From positions 1-64,000 of the forward strand of contig CAVUID010000014.1 of the NCBI GenBank assembly GCA_963741495.1: DNA of 64,000 bases. Direction: 5' to 3'. Positions 17,086-26,122 of the stretch are shown here, piece by piece. Both the position numbers and the translations under genes were made by a program. Source of the stretch: Sulfurimicrobium sp963741495. Its GTDB lineage: Bacteria > Pseudomonadota > Gammaproteobacteria > Burkholderiales > Sulfuricellaceae. Below the pieces are notes generated by a model. It was not told the DNA's origin and searched no databases. It was given only the letters and a program-made list of their open reading frames with translations. How positions within the stretch are numbered: position 1 is the first letter of the stretch; every line of letters starts with the position of its first letter.

Positions 17086-17673
17086 ATGCGTACAGCTCAA
17101 GTCACCCGTAATACCCTGGAAACCCAGGTCAGCGTCACGCTCAATCTGGACGGCAGCGGTCAGGCCAAACTGGCCAGCGGCGTGCCCTTTCTCGACCACA
17201 TGCTGGATCAGATTGCCCGTCATGGGCTGATGGATATGGTGATCGCGGCCAAGGGCGATCTGCATATCGATGCACATCACACGGTGGAAGACATCGGCAT
17301 CACCCTCGGCCAGGCTTTTGCCCAGGCGATTGGCGACAAGAAGGGCGTGCGCCGCTATGGCCATGCCTACGTGCCGCTGGATGAGGCCCTGTCGCGCGTG
17401 GTGCTGGATATTTCCGGCCGGCCCGGGCTGGTGTTCGAGGTGGAATTCACGCGTGCACGCATCGGCGAATTCGATGCCGACCTGGTGCGCGAGTTTTTCC
17501 AGGGCTTTGTTAATCACGCCGGCGTAACCCTGCACGTGGATTGCCTGCGCGGCGTCAACGCGCATCACCAGGCCGAAACGGTGTTCAAGGCCTTCGGTCG
17601 CGCATTGCGCATGGCGGTCGAGGCGGATGAGCGCATGGCGGGGGTGATGCCTTCCACCAAGGGTAGCCTGTAA
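17086..17673 (+). CDS. hisB: Imidazoleglycerol-phosphate dehydratase HisB
   Basis: This is the monofunctional HisB dehydratase of 195 residues. Metal-binding histidine motifs are DAHHTVEDIGITLGQA and NAHHQAETVFKAFGRAL, with FLDHMLDQIARH near the N-terminus. It lacks the HisN phosphatase domain fused to it in enterobacteria. It follows hisC after a 65-base gap containing a weak TTAGAAT -10-like sequence. Confidence 0.97.
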   Translation: MRTAQVTRNTLETQVSVTLNLDGSGQAKLASGVPFLDHMLDQIARHGLMDMVIAAKGDLHIDAHHTVEDIGITLGQAFAQAIGDKKGVRRYGHAYVPLDEALSRVVLDISGRPGLVFEVEFTRARIGEFDADLVREFFQGFVNHAGVTLHVDCLRGVNAHHQAETVFKAFGRALRMAVEADERMAGVMPSTKGSL

Positions 17674-17675
17674 AC

Positions 17676-18353
17676 ATGGCCGATATCGCAGTCATTGATT
17701 ACGGCATGGGCAATCTGCGCTCGGTGTCGAAGGCGCTGGAGCATGTCGCGCCGCAGCTGGATATCGTTGTGAGCAGTGATCCGGACGTGATCGCCAGGGC
17801 GGGCCGTGTCGTGTTTCCCGGTGTCGGGGCGATGCCGGACTGTATCCATGAGCTCGAAAGCCGTGGTCTGCGCCAAGCCGTGACAGAGGCCGCAAATACC
17901 AAGCCTTTCCTGGGCATCTGCCTGGGCATGCAGGCCCTGTTCGAGTCATCCGAAGAGGGTAATTGTGCCGGACTGGGCATTCTGCGCGGCCGGGTGCTGC
18001 GCTTCCCGGTCGAAGCCATGGTGGATGAGATGGGGCAGAGGCTCAAGGTACCGCACATTGGCTGGAACGAGGTGCATCAGTCTGCGGATCATCCAATGTG
18101 GGCGGGTATTCCCGAAGCGGCGCGTTTCTATTTCGTGCACAGCTATTATGTCGAGGCTGGCGACCCGGACCTGGTGGCCGGCTTTACCCTGTATCCGTTT
18201 GCGTTTACTGCGGCAGTGGCCCGGGATAATATCTTTGCCGTGCAATTCCACCCGGAAAAAAGCCAGGCGACGGGCCTGACCCTGCTGGCTAATTTCGTGA
18301 TGTGGGATGGGCAAGCGCGGAGCAATATCTGTGGCGCGGATGCCTGCCTGTAA
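17676..18353 (+). CDS. hisH: Imidazole glycerol phosphate synthase, glutaminase subunit HisH
   Basis: HisH is a class I glutamine amidotransferase that feeds ammonia to HisF. The nucleophile cysteine is in FLGICLGMQ and the catalytic histidine and glutamate are in QFHPEKSQ. The length is 225 residues, with a short C-terminal tail beyond the usual end. It starts two bases after hisB. Confidence 0.96.
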   Translation: MADIAVIDYGMGNLRSVSKALEHVAPQLDIVVSSDPDVIARAGRVVFPGVGAMPDCIHELESRGLRQAVTEAANTKPFLGICLGMQALFESSEEGNCAGLGILRGRVLRFPVEAMVDEMGQRLKVPHIGWNEVHQSADHPMWAGIPEAARFYFVHSYYVEAGDPDLVAGFTLYPFAFTAAVARDNIFAVQFHPEKSQATGLTLLANFVMWDGQARSNICGADACL

Positions 18354-18401
18354 ATTATTTACGCCTGATTTTTTCAACCCTTCTGTTACAGTGCCTAGAC
18401 C

Positions 18402-19142
18402 ATGTTAGTGATTCCAGCAATTGATTTGAAAGATGGACATTGTGTCCGCCTGAAACAGGGCGAGATGGATTCCGCCACGATATTCTCCGAAAATCCCGCC
18501 GAAATGGCGCGGCACTGGGTCGAACAGGGTGGCCGTCGTTTGCACCTGGTAGATCTCAACGGGGCCTTTGCCGGCAAGCCGGTGAATGGCGAGGCCATCC
18601 GCGCGATTGTCAAGGAAATGGGGACCGAAATCCCGGTGCAACTGGGTGGCGGGATTCGCGACCTGGCGACCATCGAGCGCTATCTCGATAACGGCATCAG
18701 TTACGTCATTATCGGCACTGCGGCCGTGAAGAACCCCGGATTCCTGCATGAAGCCTGCGATGCTTTCCCGGGACAGATCATCGTCGGCCTGGATGCCAAG
18801 GATGGCAAGGTAGCGGTGGATGGCTGGTCCAAGCTCACCGGTCATGATGTGATTGACCTGGCCAAGAAATTCGAAGGCTATGGCGTGGAAGCCATTGTCT
18901 ATACCGATATCGGCCGCGATGGCATGCTCTCCGGCGTGAATATCGAAGCAACTGTCAATCTGGCACGCGCCCTGACGATTCCGGTTATTGCCAGTGGTGG
19001 CCTGACCGATATTGAGGACGTGAAACGTCTCTGTGCCGTCGAGAGCGAAGGCATCATGGGCGCGATTACCGGGCGGGCCATTTATGAGGGCACGCTGGAT
19101 TTTGCTGCCGCACAGAAGCTTGCCGACGAGCTGGGCGCCTGA
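18402..19142 (+). CDS. hisA: ProFAR isomerase HisA
   Basis: HisA is the TIM-barrel phosphoribosylformimino-AICAR isomerase. It opens with MLVIPAIDLKDG carrying the catalytic aspartate and has the second half-barrel aspartate in VYTDIGRDGML. The length of 246 residues is normal. It is preceded by a 48-base gap and ends directly before hisF. Confidence 0.97.
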   Translation: MLVIPAIDLKDGHCVRLKQGEMDSATIFSENPAEMARHWVEQGGRRLHLVDLNGAFAGKPVNGEAIRAIVKEMGTEIPVQLGGGIRDLATIERYLDNGISYVIIGTAAVKNPGFLHEACDAFPGQIIVGLDAKDGKVAVDGWSKLTGHDVIDLAKKFEGYGVEAIVYTDIGRDGMLSGVNIEATVNLARALTIPVIASGGLTDIEDVKRLCAVESEGIMGAITGRAIYEGTLDFAAAQKLADELGA

Positions 19143-19143
19143 A

Positions 19144-19917
19144 ATGGGACTGGCCAAACGCATCATTCCCTGCCTGGATGTCACCGCCGGTCGCGTGGTG
19201 AAAGGGGTGAATTTTGTCGGCCTGCGCGATGCCGGGGACCCGATCGAAATCGCGCGTCGTTATGACGAGCAGGGCGCGGATGAGCTAACCTTTCTCGATA
19301 TCACCGCCAGTTCGGACGAACGCGACATCATCCTGCATATCATCGAGGAAGTGGCGAACCAGGTATTCATCCCGCTGACGGTAGGCGGTGGCGTGCGCAG
19401 CGTTGACGATGTGCGGCGCCTGCTGAATGCGGGCGCGGACAAGGTCGGGATCAACACTGCCGCGGTGACCAATCCGCAACTGGTGGCTGATGCCTCGGCG
19501 CGCTTTGGCTCGCAGTGCATCGTGGTGGCGATTGATGCCAAACAGGTGTCGGCGGAAGGCGAGCCTTTGCTTTGGCATGTGTTTACCCATGGCGGGCGCA
19601 AGGACACCGGCCTGGATGCGGTGGAGTGGGCGAAGAAGATGGAATCGCTGGGAGCAGGCGAAATTCTGCTGACCAGCATGGACCGGGACGGCACCAAGAT
19701 CGGTTTCAACCTCGATCTGACCCGCGCCGTTTCCGATGCGGTGAGCGTTCCCGTTATCGCCAGCGGCGGCGTGGGTAATCTCGATCATCTGGTGGATGGC
19801 GTCAAAAAAGGCCGTGCGGATGCGGTGCTGGCGGCAAGCATTTTTCATTACGGCGAATATACGGTGCGTCAGGCCAAGGAACATATGGCAAGAAACCTGA
19901 TTGAAGTGAGGCTGTAG
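19144..19917 (+). CDS. hisF: Imidazole glycerol phosphate synthase, cyclase subunit HisF
   Basis: HisF is the cyclase subunit that, with HisH, produces imidazole glycerol phosphate and AICAR. It begins MGLAKRIIPCLDVTAGRVVK and carries the catalytic aspartates in CLDV and LTSMDRDG. The frame is open upstream within hisA. The ATG at 19144 gives the standard 257-residue protein one base after the hisA stop. Confidence 0.97.
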   Translation: MGLAKRIIPCLDVTAGRVVKGVNFVGLRDAGDPIEIARRYDEQGADELTFLDITASSDERDIILHIIEEVANQVFIPLTVGGGVRSVDDVRRLLNAGADKVGINTAAVTNPQLVADASARFGSQCIVVAIDAKQVSAEGEPLLWHVFTHGGRKDTGLDAVEWAKKMESLGAGEILLTSMDRDGTKIGFNLDLTRAVSDAVSVPVIASGGVGNLDHLVDGVKKGRADAVLAASIFHYGEYTVRQAKEHMARNLIEVRL

Positions 19918-19920
19918 ACC

Positions 19921-20343
19921 ATGTCGGATGCCTGGCTCAGCAAAGTCAACTGGACTCATGACGGCCTGGTACCGGTCATTGCTCAGGACAAGGATAGCGG
20001 CGCGGTGCTGATGGTGGCCTGGATGAACCGCGATGCCCTGAAACGTACAGTGGAAAGCGGTGAAGCGGTGTACTGGTCGCGCTCGCGCAAGAAGCTGTGG
20101 CACAAGGGCGAAGAATCCGGCCATGTGCAGAAAGTGCACGAAATTCGCCTCGATTGCGACGAGGACGTGATTCTGCTCAAGATCGAGCAGGTCGGCGGCA
20201 TCGCTTGCCATACCGGGCGGCATAACTGTTTTTTCAAGAAACTGGAAGGGCAGGAGTGGGTCTCTGTCGAACCGGTTCTGAAAGACCCGGCTGAGATTTA
20301 CCGCGCGGCTCAGGCTGCCGTGCTGGATGGGGGTGAGATATGA
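19921..20343 (+). CDS. hisI: Phosphoribosyl-AMP cyclohydrolase HisI
   Basis: HisI opens the adenine ring of phosphoribosyl-AMP. The 140-residue protein has the zinc-binding cysteine cluster (RLDCDEDVILLKIEQ and ACHTGRHNCFF) and the WSRSRKKLWHKGEESGH core. It is separate from hisE here, and overlaps it by four bases, instead of the fused form found in enterobacteria. Confidence 0.97.
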   Translation: MSDAWLSKVNWTHDGLVPVIAQDKDSGAVLMVAWMNRDALKRTVESGEAVYWSRSRKKLWHKGEESGHVQKVHEIRLDCDEDVILLKIEQVGGIACHTGRHNCFFKKLEGQEWVSVEPVLKDPAEIYRAAQAAVLDGGEI

Positions 20344-20660
20344 GCGAGATTCTGAGCCGTCTTGCAGAAACGCTGGAAAGCCGAAAACTTGCCGACCCGG
20401 ACAGTTCCTATGTGGCGAAGCTTTACGCCAAGGGACTGGATGCCATACTGAAGAAAATTGGCGAGGAAGCCACAGAAACCGTGATTGCTGCCAAAGGCGG
20501 CGACAAGTCTCAGGTGGTGTATGAAATGGCTGACCTGTGGTTTCATAGCATGGTCCTGCTTGCACAGCAGGGCTTGCATCCGGACGACGTGCTGGCAGAA
20601 CTGGCGCGCCGTGAGGGATTGTCGGGCCTGGTGGAGAAAGCCAGCCGCGAGCAGAAGTAA
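20340..20660 (+). CDS. hisE: Phosphoribosyl-ATP pyrophosphatase HisE
   Basis: HisE hydrolyses phosphoribosyl-ATP to phosphoribosyl-AMP. The 106-residue all-alpha MazG-like protein carries KKIGEEATETVIAAKG, whose glutamates bind magnesium. It overlaps hisI and is followed 20 bases later by the HIT gene, the usual order in this group. Confidence 0.97.
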   Translation: MSEILSRLAETLESRKLADPDSSYVAKLYAKGLDAILKKIGEEATETVIAAKGGDKSQVVYEMADLWFHSMVLLAQQGLHPDDVLAELARREGLSGLVEKASREQK

Positions 20661-20680
20661 GCGTGCGTCAAGGAGGAAAT

Positions 20681-21019
20681 ATGCTGGATTGCATCTTCTG
20701 TAAAATCGTCAAGAACCAGATTCCGTGTAAAAAGATTTACGAAGACGATGAACTGCTGGCCTTTCATGATATCCATCCTATTGCACCGGTGCATTTCATG
20801 ATCATTCCCAAGATCCACGTGGATTCACTCGATCATTGCACGGTCGTGCACCAGGCATCGCTGGGAAGGATATTGTTGCTGGCGCCAAAACTGGCAAAGG
20901 AACAGGGTCTGGAAAATGGGTTTCGTACTATGATCAATACTGGGCATGGGGGAGGACAGGAAGTGTTTCACCTGCATGTTCATGTGTTCGGCGGTGATGC
21001 GCTACTGCCGCGCACCTAA
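20681..21019 (+). CDS. HIT-family nucleotide-binding protein (HinT-like)
   Basis: The 112-residue protein has the histidine triad motif HLHVHVFGG near its C-terminus and the N-terminal CIFCKIV segment of the HinT/PKCI branch. These enzymes hydrolyse nucleoside phosphoramidates. The ATG at 20681 was chosen because AGGAGG lies five bases upstream, rather than a GTG at 20663. It sits between hisE and tatA. Confidence 0.93.
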   Translation: MLDCIFCKIVKNQIPCKKIYEDDELLAFHDIHPIAPVHFMIIPKIHVDSLDHCTVVHQASLGRILLLAPKLAKEQGLENGFRTMINTGHGGGQEVFHLHVHVFGGDALLPRT

Positions 21020-21037
21020 ATATTTGGAGAAAAGAAA

Positions 21038-21259
21038 ATGGGTTCATTCAGCATCTGGCACTGGTTGGTCGTTCTGGCCATCGTATTGGTGATTTTCGGC
21101 ACCAAGAAATTGCGCAACATGGGCGGTGATCTGGGTGGGGCGGTGAAAAGCTTCAAGGACGCGGTAAAAGAAGAAGAAAAATCATCACCCAAGGTCGAAG
21201 CTGGATCTTCCGGGCAGACCATTGAAGGTGAAATCAAGGAAAAGTCCAAGAGCCAGTAA
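21038..21259 (+). CDS. tatA: Sec-independent protein translocase TatA
   Basis: TatA is a small pore-forming subunit of the twin-arginine translocase. One N-terminal membrane helix (HWLVVLAIVLVIFGT) is followed by the FGTKKLRNMGGDLG hinge and amphipathic helix and a charged tail, 73 residues in all. It is the first of the tatABC genes. Possible Tat clients in the window are SoxY and SoxB. Confidence 0.95.
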   Translation: MGSFSIWHWLVVLAIVLVIFGTKKLRNMGGDLGGAVKSFKDAVKEEEKSSPKVEAGSSGQTIEGEIKEKSKSQ

Positions 21260-21324
21260 TGGGTAATGAGTGATGGGCAGGAGATTCCTTTTCATTACTT
21301 ATCATCGACGACTCCTCACCAATC

Positions 21325-21786
21325 ATGTTTGATTTTGGTTTCTCGGAACTGCTCCTGATCGGCGTTGTCGCCCTGGTCGTCATCGGACCGGAGCGCTTGC
21401 CAAAAGTGGCGCGTACAGCCGGGCATCTATTTGGCCGCATGCAGCGTTATGTGTCCGACGTCAAGGCCGACATCAATCGCGAAATGCAGCTCGACGAACT
21501 GAAAAAAATGCAGGAAGAAATGCACGCTTCAGTCAATTCCATCGAAAATGCAGTGAAGCGGGATATGCAGGCCGGGGGCGAAGCGTTGCAGACGGCGGCA
21601 CAACAAATTCACGAAATCGTCGAGTTGCCTGCTGCCGAGGCAACCCCTCCGGAACCTGTGTTGCAGGAAATATCCCCACTCACCGAGGCGCCTCTGCCGC
21701 AACTTGAACTGGATCTGGAATCGCCGGATCAGCCAGGTGCAGGCCATGAACAAGCCGATGCCAAAGAAAATAAGCATGCCTCCTGA
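21325..21786 (+). CDS. tatB: Sec-independent protein translocase TatB
   Basis: TatB forms the signal-peptide receptor with TatC. The 153-residue protein begins MFDFGFSELLLIGVVALVVI and has the GPERLPKVAR hinge, a long amphipathic helix and an acidic proline-rich C-terminal tail. It lies between tatA and tatC. Confidence 0.95.
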   Translation: MFDFGFSELLLIGVVALVVIGPERLPKVARTAGHLFGRMQRYVSDVKADINREMQLDELKKMQEEMHASVNSIENAVKRDMQAGGEALQTAAQQIHEIVELPAAEATPPEPVLQEISPLTEAPLPQLELDLESPDQPGAGHEQADAKENKHAS

Positions 21787-21810
21787 TCTTCTGCCTGTCC
21801 AGGAATGGCA

Positions 21811-22629
21811 ATGAGCGCTTCCGAACATGGTGAAACCTTTATTTCACACCTGATCGAGCTGCGCACCCGTCTGGTGCGTTCGATTATCGCGGTGCTGGTG
21901 GTGTTTGTGTGCCTCTTTCCCTTCGCCAAGGATCTTTATGCCCTGCTGGCCAGCCCCCTGCTGGCTAGTCTTCCTCAGGGTGGGCAGATGATCGCAACCG
22001 ATGTGACCACACCCTTTTTCGTACCCATGAAAGTGGCCATGATGACGGCCTTTCTGATTACATTGCCCTATGTGCTGTATCAGATATGGGCGTTTGTTGC
22101 CCCCGGATTGTACAGCCATGAAAAACGTCTGGGCGCGCCGCTGGTGGCGGCAAGTACGCTGCTGTTCCTGTGCGGCATGGCTTTTGCCTACTTTCTGGTG
22201 TTTCCGGTGGTGTTTGGCTTTGTGACATCCGTGGCGCCGGAAGGCGTGGCGGTCATGACTGACATCAACAAGTATCTGGATTTTGTCATTACCTTGTTCC
22301 TGGCATTCGGCTTCACTTTTGAAGTGCCGGTGGCAGTCATTCTGCTGGTCAAGATGGGCGTGGTCAGTGTTGAAAAACTAAGGGAAATTCGTTCTTACGT
22401 AATAGTCGGTGCTTTTGTGATCGGGGCTATTTTTACGCCCCCAGATGTCATTTCGCAGATCATGCTTGCCGTGCCGCTGTGGCTGCTTTATGAAGCAGGC
22501 ATCCTGGTCGCCTCGATGATGTCAAAGCCAACGGTGGCCGCAGAGGCTGAGCCTTACCGCCCGATGAGCGATGAAGAGATGGAGCGGGAGATGGACGTCA
22601 TCGAGTCGAAGCAGGACAAGCCCGAGTAA
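21811..22629 (+). CDS. tatC: Sec-independent protein translocase TatC
   Basis: TatC is the six-helix core receptor of the Tat pathway. It carries the conserved SHLIELRTRLVRS near the N-terminus and the GFTFEVPVAVILLVKMGVV segment. Two ATGs lie close together. The one at 21811 is preferred because AGGA sits six bases upstream, giving 272 residues. The gene faces the DegS-like protease, with only 28 bases between the stops. Confidence 0.95.
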   Translation: MSASEHGETFISHLIELRTRLVRSIIAVLVVFVCLFPFAKDLYALLASPLLASLPQGGQMIATDVTTPFFVPMKVAMMTAFLITLPYVLYQIWAFVAPGLYSHEKRLGAPLVAASTLLFLCGMAFAYFLVFPVVFGFVTSVAPEGVAVMTDINKYLDFVITLFLAFGFTFEVPVAVILLVKMGVVSVEKLREIRSYVIVGAFVIGAIFTPPDVISQIMLAVPLWLLYEAGILVASMMSKPTVAAEAEPYRPMSDEEMEREMDVIESKQDKPE

Positions 22630-22657
22630 CTGGAGCGCGGCGTTACCCTTCAGCGGC

Positions 22658-23812
22658 TTATTCTGCTGCCTGGCGCTGTTCCATCCTTGGGCGTTTCCCC
22701 ACACCTACCTGAAGCAATAGCTCGGTTTTGCTGCGCATCAGTCGAAGCGCGGCGGTTTTTCCGGGCGGCAGTGCGGAAATCTGGTTGAGCATGGTCGAGG
22801 AATCGGTGATCGGCTTATCGTTTACCGCCAGCAGAATATCCCCAGGCTTGACGCCCGCCTTGTCTGCCGGCCCACCGCGCAGAACGCCGGCGATCAGTGC
22901 GCCATTGGGTGCCGGTAGCTTGAAGGACTCGGCCAGCTCCGGCGTGATGTCCTGGACTTCAACCCCGATCCATCCGCGCGTGACCGCGCCATCCCGAATG
23001 ATCTGTTCCATAACCTGTCTTGCCAGACTGGCGGGGATGGCAAAACCGATGCCGAGTGAGCCGCCGGATTTGGAAAAAATGGCACTGTTGACGCCGATCA
23101 GGTTGCCGTTCCCATCCACCAGTGCGCCCCCAGAGTTGCCCGGGTTGATCGCCGCATCGGTCTGGATGAAATTCTCGTAGGTGTTAATGCCAAGGTGGCT
23201 GCGTCCCAGGGCGCTGATAATGCCCATGGTTACGGTCTGCCCAACACCGAAGGGATTGCCGATGGCGAGTACGACGTCGCCGACCTGCGCCTCTTCCACC
23301 CGGCCGAAAGTGACGGCGGAAAGATTGGGAAGATCAATTTTTACGACTGCCAGATCCGTTTCGGGGTCGGTGCCGATTACGCTTGCCGAACTGGTGCGGC
23401 CATCAGCAAGGGCAACTTCGATTTCGTCTGCCGCTTCCACAACGTGATGGTTGGTCAGGATGTAGCCTTCCTTGCTGACAATGACCCCGGATCCAAGGCT
23501 GGATTGCTGTTGTGGTTCGGCGTCCAGGCGATCACCAAAGAAATGACGGAAAACCGGGTCGTCCATCAAGGGATGGCGCGGGACGGGTGTTTCCTTGCTG
23601 GTGAAAATATTGACCACTGACGGCATCGCTTTCTTTGCTGCCTGATTGAGTGGCGCCAGCTTCTGTAGGCCGTTCTGGGGCGCAATTTCCTGGATCAGGA
23701 CGTTGCCGCCTCCGCGCCAGGGTAAAAGTTCCGGGCGGATCAGGGAGATCGCAAGCAGTATGCCAAGTGCGATGGTTGCACTTTGCGCGAAGATAAGCCA
23801 AAGTCTGCGCAT
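22658..23812 (-). CDS. DegS/HtrA-like periplasmic serine protease
   Basis: The 384-residue protein has one N-terminal membrane anchor (about residues 5-25), a trypsin-like protease domain with His in TNHHVVEA, Asp in ETDLAVVKI and Ser in NPGNSGGALV, and a single C-terminal PDZ domain (about 280-370, NGALIAGVLRGGPADKAGV). The single PDZ and uncleaved anchor point to the DegS/AlgW branch, which senses misfolded outer-membrane proteins, rather than two-PDZ DegP. The regulatory role is inferred from family only. Confidence 0.92.
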   Translation of the reverse strand: MRRLWLIFAQSATIALGILLAISLIRPELLPWRGGGNVLIQEIAPQNGLQKLAPLNQAAKKAMPSVVNIFTSKETPVPRHPLMDDPVFRHFFGDRLDAEPQQQSSLGSGVIVSKEGYILTNHHVVEAADEIEVALADGRTSSASVIGTDPETDLAVVKIDLPNLSAVTFGRVEEAQVGDVVLAIGNPFGVGQTVTMGIISALGRSHLGINTYENFIQTDAAINPGNSGGALVDGNGNLIGVNSAIFSKSGGSLGIGFAIPASLARQVMEQIIRDGAVTRGWIGVEVQDITPELAESFKLPAPNGALIAGVLRGGPADKAGVKPGDILLAVNDKPITDSSTMLNQISALPPGKTAALRLMRSKTELLLQVGVGKRPRMEQRQAAE

Positions 23813-23833
23813 GGAGTCAGGGAGAACGCTTTA

Positions 23834-24580
23834 ATGTTGTTAAAGGAATTAGATCAATATATTGGGCAGTTGCTGGAAATTTCAAACTACCGCGATTATT
23901 GCCCAAATGGTGTGCAAGTGGAAGGACGGCCTGAAATCAGGACTATTGTGACTGGCGTCAGTGCCAGTCTGGATGTGTTACAGGCTGCCAGCGCAGTGGG
24001 TGCGGATGCAGTTCTGGTTCATCACGGGTATTTCTGGAAAAACGAGGCGCCCCGGATTACGGGCGTCAAACGTGCCCGCATAGCGCATCTGATGGAACAT
24101 GGCATGAGTCTGCTCGCCTATCACTTGCCCCTGGATGCGCATCCGGTGCTGGGAAATAACGCACAGCTGGCCCAGTTGCTGGGTTTCCAGGCCGAGGGGT
24201 ATTTTGGGGAACAGAATATTGCTGTGGTGGGCCGACTGCTGAAACCCATGTCCTTGCAAAGGCTGGGGGGCGCAGTGGAGGAAAAACTGCGGCGCCAGCC
24301 TTTGGTTGTGGGTGATGAGAGTGCCATTATCCGCCGCATCGCCTGGTGCAGCGGGGCGGCACAGGATTATCTGGCTGAGGCAATTGAATTGGGCGTGGAC
24401 GCTTTTCTTACCGGCGAGGTATCGGAGCAGACTGTGCATCTGGCGCGTGAATCCGGCGTGGCATTTATTTCCGCAGGCCATCACGCGACTGAACGTTATG
24501 GCGTGCAGGCGCTTGGCGCCCATCTGGCGCAGCAGTTCGGTATCAAACATCAGTTCATCGAGATCGAGAATCCTGTCTGA
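23834..24580 (+). CDS. Nif3-like dinuclear metal-centre protein (YbgI family)
   Basis: The 248-residue protein begins MLLKELDQYIGQLLEI and has the NGVQVEG motif, the first metal-binding site in LVHHGYFW, HLPLDAHPVLGNNAQLA and a C-terminal metal site in SAGHHATERYGVQAL. YbgI/Nif3 proteins form toroidal hexamers; their cellular role is poorly defined. The ATG at 23834, behind GGAGAAC, is used although the frame is open further upstream into the divergent protease gene. Confidence 0.92.
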   Translation: MLLKELDQYIGQLLEISNYRDYCPNGVQVEGRPEIRTIVTGVSASLDVLQAASAVGADAVLVHHGYFWKNEAPRITGVKRARIAHLMEHGMSLLAYHLPLDAHPVLGNNAQLAQLLGFQAEGYFGEQNIAVVGRLLKPMSLQRLGGAVEEKLRRQPLVVGDESAIIRRIAWCSGAAQDYLAEAIELGVDAFLTGEVSEQTVHLARESGVAFISAGHHATERYGVQALGAHLAQQFGIKHQFIEIENPV

Positions 24581-24639
24581 TTCTGCATTTTTCTGTATTT
24601 GGATGTAAAATCAGAGGAATAACAGAGGTTCTTAAAGCC

Positions 24640-26061
24640 ATGTCGGAAAAAAAGCCAAGCTTGTTGATTGTTGATGATGATGCGCTGATTACCGATACCC
24701 TGCATTTTGTGCTGAGCAAGGATTTCGAGGTTTATGTCGCGGACTCTCGCGCCCAGGCGGCCAGCCTGTTGCGCCAGTTGGATCAGCCACCGCAGTTGGC
24801 CCTGGTAGACCTGGGCCTGCCGCCCTTGCCGCATCGCCCGGACGAGGGGTTCAGACTGATCGGGGATTTGCTGGCGCGGGTGCCGGAAATCAAGATTGTC
24901 GTGCTTTCGGGCCAGAATGATGATGCCAATGCGCGTCACGCTCGTGCGCTCGGTGCGGTGGAGTTTATTTCGAAACCGTGCGAGCCGGAGCGCATCAAGT
25001 CGCTGTTGTTCGACGCGCTGCGAATTCATGAAGTGGAGCAGTCAAAAGAGATCGAGCCCGGGCGTGGTTGCGATATTCTTGGTGCTAGCCTGAATGCCGA
25101 GAAATTGCGCCAGCAGATCCGGCAGTTTGCAGACGCCCCTTTCCCGGTGCTGATCGAGGGTGAGTCCGGTAGCGGCAAGGAACTGGTGGCGGGTTGCCTG
25201 CACCGCCTCAGTGTGCGCGCAAAAAAACCTTACCTGGCGCTCAATTGCGCCGCAATTTCTCCCACTCTGGTGGAACCGACGCTGTTCGGTTACAGCAAAG
25301 GCGCTTTTACTGGCGCGACGGCATCCCGTGCTGGCTATTTCGAGGATGCCAGCGATGGCACCCTGTTTCTCGATGAAATCGGGGAGCTTCCGGTCGAATT
25401 GCAGGCCAAGCTGTTGCGCGTACTGGAAAACGGAGAATATCAGCGCGTTGGAGAAACCCAGCCGCGACACAGCAATGCGCGCATCGTAGCCGCGACCAAT
25501 CGCGATTTGCGCCAGGAAATCAAGGCCGGCCGTTTTCGTGCCGATCTCTACCATCGTCTCAGCGTGTTTACCGTGAGCGTGCCGCCGTTGCGCGAGCTGG
25601 GGGAGGACAAAACGCTGTTGCTGGAACATTTCCGTGATTTCTATGTGCGCCAGGGCGGGGGCGTGCCGTTTCGGCTTGAGCCGCCAGCACAGCGGGTATG
25701 GGATGGCTATCCTTTCCCGGGTAATGTGCGCGAATTGCGCAATATCGTGATCCGGTTAGTCACCAAACATGCAGGGCAGAGCGTGTCGCGCGAAGATTTA
25801 CAGGCGGAACTGGATACCGAGGCCGATTTTCTGCCCGAGATGTTGCCCAGTGATCCAGCTGCGATGCAGGAGCTGGCGAAGAAGCATTTGCAGCTGCATG
25901 CCAATTTCAACCTCGATCAGACGCTCAAGCAGTGGGAGCAGGCTTATGTGGAAGCGGCGCTCAAGCTGACACATGGCAATCTCAGTCAGGCGGCCAAGCT
26001 GTTGGGCGTGAATCGCACCACGCTGTATAGCCGGATGCAGACCTATGGATCATCAGATTAA
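24640..26061 (+). CDS. Sigma-54-dependent response regulator (NtrC family, PrsR-like)
   Basis: The 473-residue protein has a receiver domain (about 1-125; acidic pocket IVDDDAL, phospho-acceptor aspartate in ALVDLGLP, lysine in SKPCEP), a sigma-54 AAA+ domain (Walker A GESGSGKE, loop GAFTGAT, LFLDEIGEL) and a Fis-type helix-turn-helix at the end (LSQAAKLLGVNRTTLYSRM). It resembles PEP-CTERM-box regulators of the PrsR type in the receiver, but stands directly upstream of an MSHA-type pilus cluster, so it probably controls those genes. No cognate histidine kinase is adjacent. Confidence 0.9.
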   Translation: MSEKKPSLLIVDDDALITDTLHFVLSKDFEVYVADSRAQAASLLRQLDQPPQLALVDLGLPPLPHRPDEGFRLIGDLLARVPEIKIVVLSGQNDDANARHARALGAVEFISKPCEPERIKSLLFDALRIHEVEQSKEIEPGRGCDILGASLNAEKLRQQIRQFADAPFPVLIEGESGSGKELVAGCLHRLSVRAKKPYLALNCAAISPTLVEPTLFGYSKGAFTGATASRAGYFEDASDGTLFLDEIGELPVELQAKLLRVLENGEYQRVGETQPRHSNARIVAATNRDLRQEIKAGRFRADLYHRLSVFTVSVPPLRELGEDKTLLLEHFRDFYVRQGGGVPFRLEPPAQRVWDGYPFPGNVRELRNIVIRLVTKHAGQSVSREDLQAELDTEADFLPEMLPSDPAAMQELAKKHLQLHANFNLDQTLKQWEQAYVEAALKLTHGNLSQAAKLLGVNRTTLYSRMQTYGSSD

Positions 26062-26122
26062 GCCCGGTACAGATCACTTCTGGCTTGGCCAGGGGTTGCC
26101 AAATCTGGAGCAATGTCGATAA

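Noticed and set aside
26080..26110. Possible sigma-54 promoter upstream of mshM (TGGCCAGGGGTTGC)
   Set aside because: The spacing between the GG and GC elements is one base short of the required distance, so the match was not accepted.
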